64,000 bases of DNA from Paenibacillus_E qinlingensis. GTDB lineage: Bacteria; Bacillota; Bacilli; Paenibacillales; NBRC-103111. Position 1 is the stretch's first letter. Every line of letters starts with the position of its first letter. Where the stretch lies: the NCBI RefSeq assembly GCF_028746185.1, contig NZ_JAQIVH010000038.1, positions 33,250-97,249 on the forward strand, written 5' to 3'. The position numbers and the translations under genes were made by a program. Under the pieces are notes generated by a model that was not told the DNA's origin, did not search any database, and saw only the letters and a list, made by a program, of their open reading frames with translations. Shown in pieces: positions 61,989 through 64,000 of this stretch.

Positions 61989-63139
61989 TTCAATTAGACC
62001 AAACACCCTTACTAACCAACGGACCGCAATATTGCAACAAAATGCGTGGCGAGATGATCAATAGATACAACAGGGCCAAGGTCGCAACGCCGATAACGAA
62101 CCCGTTCACTGGCTCAGCCTTTACTACGCTGTGGGAAGATGACGCAAGCGGATTACTCCACACCGGATTTGTAGATGATCTGCTTTCCAGCCCAATGGAG
62201 ACGACGTGCTCCTCCTACCCACAGATCGACTGTTATATGAAGACGTGTAAACTTGTGTACTTCGGCTCGTTCCAAATCGATGATGAGTTGAACAAAGCAG
62301 GCAAGGCGATTTCCAAGCCGAATAGGGAGAATTATCGCAGAGATTTCTTATCCCGATACGATAACTCGTGGATTTCCAGTCATAAAGCCAGGCATCAGAG
62401 TTATTTCCAGAACAATATTCTGTTCCGAAATTTCATACAGGATGTCAAACGCGATCTAAAGACTCTGAATCAAGCAATCAGCGGAGTTACAGACTATGAC
62501 TTCATGGATGCAGACTATCGCCATGAGATATTATCTCGGATCGGCACAGAAGTGTGCCCTTATTGTAATCGTCAGTATATTACCCACTACGATGAGGATG
62601 GGACAACCAAGACAACAGCGGATCTGGATCACTTTCATCCTAATTCCGCATTCAAACTCTTCTCTCTGTCACTATTCAATTTCGTACCCTCTTGCCAAAT
62701 CTGCAATTCCCGATTCAAACTAGCCAAATGTTATGATATTGTTTATCCATACCACCGCGGGTTTGACGAAAGTGCATGGTTTAAGGTGCAATTGAATGGA
62801 AATAGCACTGTGGATACCTTAACTGGAAATAGCACACACTTTGATCTTGATTTGGAATTCGACAGTACAAGCACATATGCAGTTCAAATTCAGAACAGCA
62901 TGGAATTGTTCAACTTGGCAAAGGTCTATCAGAGCCATAAGGAATATGTAAGAGAGCTACTTTACAAGAAGCATGCATATGCCAAGACGTATCAGGATGA
63001 CATGCAAAAGCTGTTTAACACCATGAAGCTGAGTGAAGAACAAATCAATCTATTCCTATATGGTAACAAATTGCTGCCAGAAAAGCTGTCAATGCGACCT
63101 TTATCAAAGCTTGCCTACGATGTAATAATAAAAGGGTAA
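61985..63139 (+). CDS. HNH-type nuclease of the Septu-like cassette (PtuB-like)
   Basis: 384 residues. The HNH core (about 188-246) shows zinc-binding CPYC (Cys191, Cys194), the metal/catalytic DLDHFHP (Asp215, His216), and a second CQIC pair with Asn241 in SCQICNS. The first ~180 residues are an extra domain without a motif I know, containing Cys-rich TTCSSYPQIDCYMKTC; after the core comes a ~140-residue helical tail. Ordinary PtuB proteins are shorter, so this may be a variant. The ATG overlaps the ATPase stop (ATGA). A terminator follows, so the cassette ends here. Likely role: cutting phage or host DNA when the ATPase senses infection. Confidence 0.83.
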   Translation: MIQLDQTPLLTNGPQYCNKMRGEMINRYNRAKVATPITNPFTGSAFTTLWEDDASGLLHTGFVDDLLSSPMETTCSSYPQIDCYMKTCKLVYFGSFQIDDELNKAGKAISKPNRENYRRDFLSRYDNSWISSHKARHQSYFQNNILFRNFIQDVKRDLKTLNQAISGVTDYDFMDADYRHEILSRIGTEVCPYCNRQYITHYDEDGTTKTTADLDHFHPNSAFKLFSLSLFNFVPSCQICNSRFKLAKCYDIVYPYHRGFDESAWFKVQLNGNSTVDTLTGNSTHFDLDLEFDSTSTYAVQIQNSMELFNLAKVYQSHKEYVRELLYKKHAYAKTYQDDMQKLFNTMKLSEEQINLFLYGNKLLPEKLSMRPLSKLAYDVIIKG

Positions 63140-63144
63140 CAAGT

Positions 63145-63176
63145 AAGACTGCCATGAGAGCCAACGGCAGTCTTTT
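63145..63176 (+). terminator. Terminator of the ATPase-HNH cassette
   Basis: AAGACTGCC and GGCAGTCTT (63145-63153, 63166-63174) pair across 12 bases, followed by TT. Confidence 0.85.
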
Positions 63177-63297
63177 CACTACGCCCTAAATCATTAAACA
63201 CTCATTAAGATTTGAAGTAAACCACAAGTATGCACATCAAGAAATCACATAAGCAGTTCAAAATTTCATAGCAGTAACGCTTATTTTTGCTTAGGAT

Positions 63298-63352
63298 ATT
63301 ACCATGCAAAAGAAAATTCGGGAACCACATAATATACCACGTTGATGTGGTT
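63298..63352. repeat. Right copy of the flanking direct repeat, with a hairpin
   Basis: ATTACCATG...GAACCAC (63298-63328) echoes the sequence left of the cassette. AACCACAT (63323-63330) also pairs perfectly with ATGTGGTT (63345-63352). Confidence 0.45.
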
Positions 63353-63402
63353 TAATGCATAGTGAAGTTTTAATTACTGAGAGTTTAAAATCGCTCTTAA
63401 AA

Positions 63403-64000
63403 TCACCTATAATTTGAACATGAATTGTCTAAATTGTTATTTGGCCTTTCCAATAATGATTTAACATAAATTCTATCGGAAGAAACGGTATATGTTATAT
63501 CAGTTACACTCCTTAAAACAATCACATTATTTGTTTGGATAATACGTATCCCCGCTAAACTAGCATATTGGTTGTTAGGATGATTATATTCTATGCATAC
63601 ATAATCATTATCAAACTGAGCTAGATTCTTTCCTAATGCCCCCCATTGCTGCGTTGAATGTAGAATGAATAAAAACAACAAAAGAAAAGATAAAGGCAAA
63701 GATACAACTGGGAATAACATAGCTTTTTTTCCAGTAAATGGTTTTAGGTACTTGTACGCCAAAAAAAGCATAAATACAGAAAGAGTAGTAATAAATGAAG
63801 GTAAGATAAAAGCGATGTTTAATTCCGCTATTAACTTATCTAGATTAATGTACTCAGTAATTCTAAGTTCTTCGTGAAAAATAAAATATTTATATAGTTG
63901 TTCAAAGTAACCTGGACCATCTAATCGATATAATAAATAATAAAGTAAAAAGGGAAACATCTCTCTAGAAATAATAAAGTATGTAATAAATGCTACTAAT
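63403..64000 (-). CDS. membrane protein of unknown function, 5'-truncated by the window edge
   Basis: At least 198 residues; the frame stays open through the right edge (…ITYFIISREMFPFLLYY), so the true start probably lies beyond. Hydrophobic segments occur around FPFLLYYLLY, FILPSFITTLSVFMLFLAY and LFPVVSLPLSFLLLFLFIL. The last ~80 residues are extracytoplasmic or cytosolic and rich in Asn, Ile and Ser. I recognise no domain. The DNA is distinctly AT-rich compared with the left part of the window, in line with accessory or recently acquired DNA. Confidence 0.65.
   Translation of the reverse strand, partial: LVAFITYFIISREMFPFLLYYLLYRLDGPGYFEQLYKYFIFHEELRITEYINLDKLIAELNIAFILPSFITTLSVFMLFLAYKYLKPFTGKKAMLFPVVSLPLSFLLLFLFILHSTQQWGALGKNLAQFDNDYVCIEYNHPNNQYASLAGIRIIQTNNVIVLRSVTDITYTVSSDRIYVKSLLERPNNNLDNSCSNYR

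Overview
The window looks like chromosomal DNA of a Paenibacillus-type, spore-former-lineage Bacillota. It has moderate GC, strong AGGAGG-type ribosome sites, several TTG/GTG starts, YesM/YesN-type carbohydrate two-component systems beside LplB/YtcP-type sugar permeases, a very large multi-discoidin secreted glucanase, and CsoR-type copper control. The species assignment is an inference from gene content. The left edge cuts an ABC-F gene and the right edge cuts a membrane-protein gene.

Layout. 1-2.1 kb: ABC-F ATPase, tRNA-Lys(CTT) with its own promoter and terminator, and a small DUF5658-like membrane protein. 2.1-2.7 kb: repeat-rich non-coding DNA. 2.8-8.4 kb: a signalling island with a 5TM-PAS-hybrid histidine kinase, a REC-EAL c-di-GMP phosphodiesterase and an OmpR-type regulator. 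8.5-15.7 kb: a protein of unknown function, a metallo-beta-lactamase-fold hydrolase, a palindromic repeat cluster, a CLC antiporter with GREGT motif (possibly of the fluoride clade), a SulP transporter, and a DHA2 drug exporter divergent from a TetR regulator.

15.7-38.2 kb: a carbohydrate-utilisation region. Nearly everything is on the minus strand: a three-gene ABC sugar importer under a CcpA-type cre site, an M20 dipeptidase, a GH105 unsaturated glycuronyl hydrolase, a YesN/YesM pair, a ferritin-like diiron protein, a heparinase II/III-like protein, a PLP sulfur-amino-acid-type enzyme, a PhyH dioxygenase, a GH78-like rhamnosidase, an SGNH esterase and an aldo/keto reductase. A cupin-AraC regulator and a BNR-type beta-propeller are on the plus strand. 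Together they suggest uptake and breakdown of rhamnose- and uronic-acid-containing oligosaccharides, with an unexplained oxygenase/PLP/diiron component.

38.5-46.6 kb: a metal and oxidative-stress block. copZ-copA plus a His-rich lipoprotein and csoR each carry a matching G-rich CsoR-like operator. Next to them is a TetR regulator with an RGC motif. It shares an operator, in the same -35/-10 spacer position, with a ccdA / TlpA lipoprotein / MsrAB lipoprotein / thioredoxin operon that should repair oxidised methionines outside the membrane. 46.7-52.6 kb: one 1969-residue secreted GH81 beta-1,3-glucanase with six discoidin-like and four hemoblobin-interacting-like repeats.

53-59.5 kb: efflux and regulator genes (MFS, SDR, TetR, VOC, MarR, MATE, TetR), each set with clear palindromic or repeated operators. 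59.5-64 kb: an accessory segment with a two-gene, translationally coupled ABC-type ATPase + HNH nuclease cassette that resembles Septu (PtuA/PtuB) anti-phage defence but has a longer nuclease. It is flanked by similar short sequences and AT-rich DNA. This cassette, the shared-operator methionine-repair operon, the odd enzyme set in the polysaccharide locus and the families of short palindromic intergenic repeats are the points most worth a second look.
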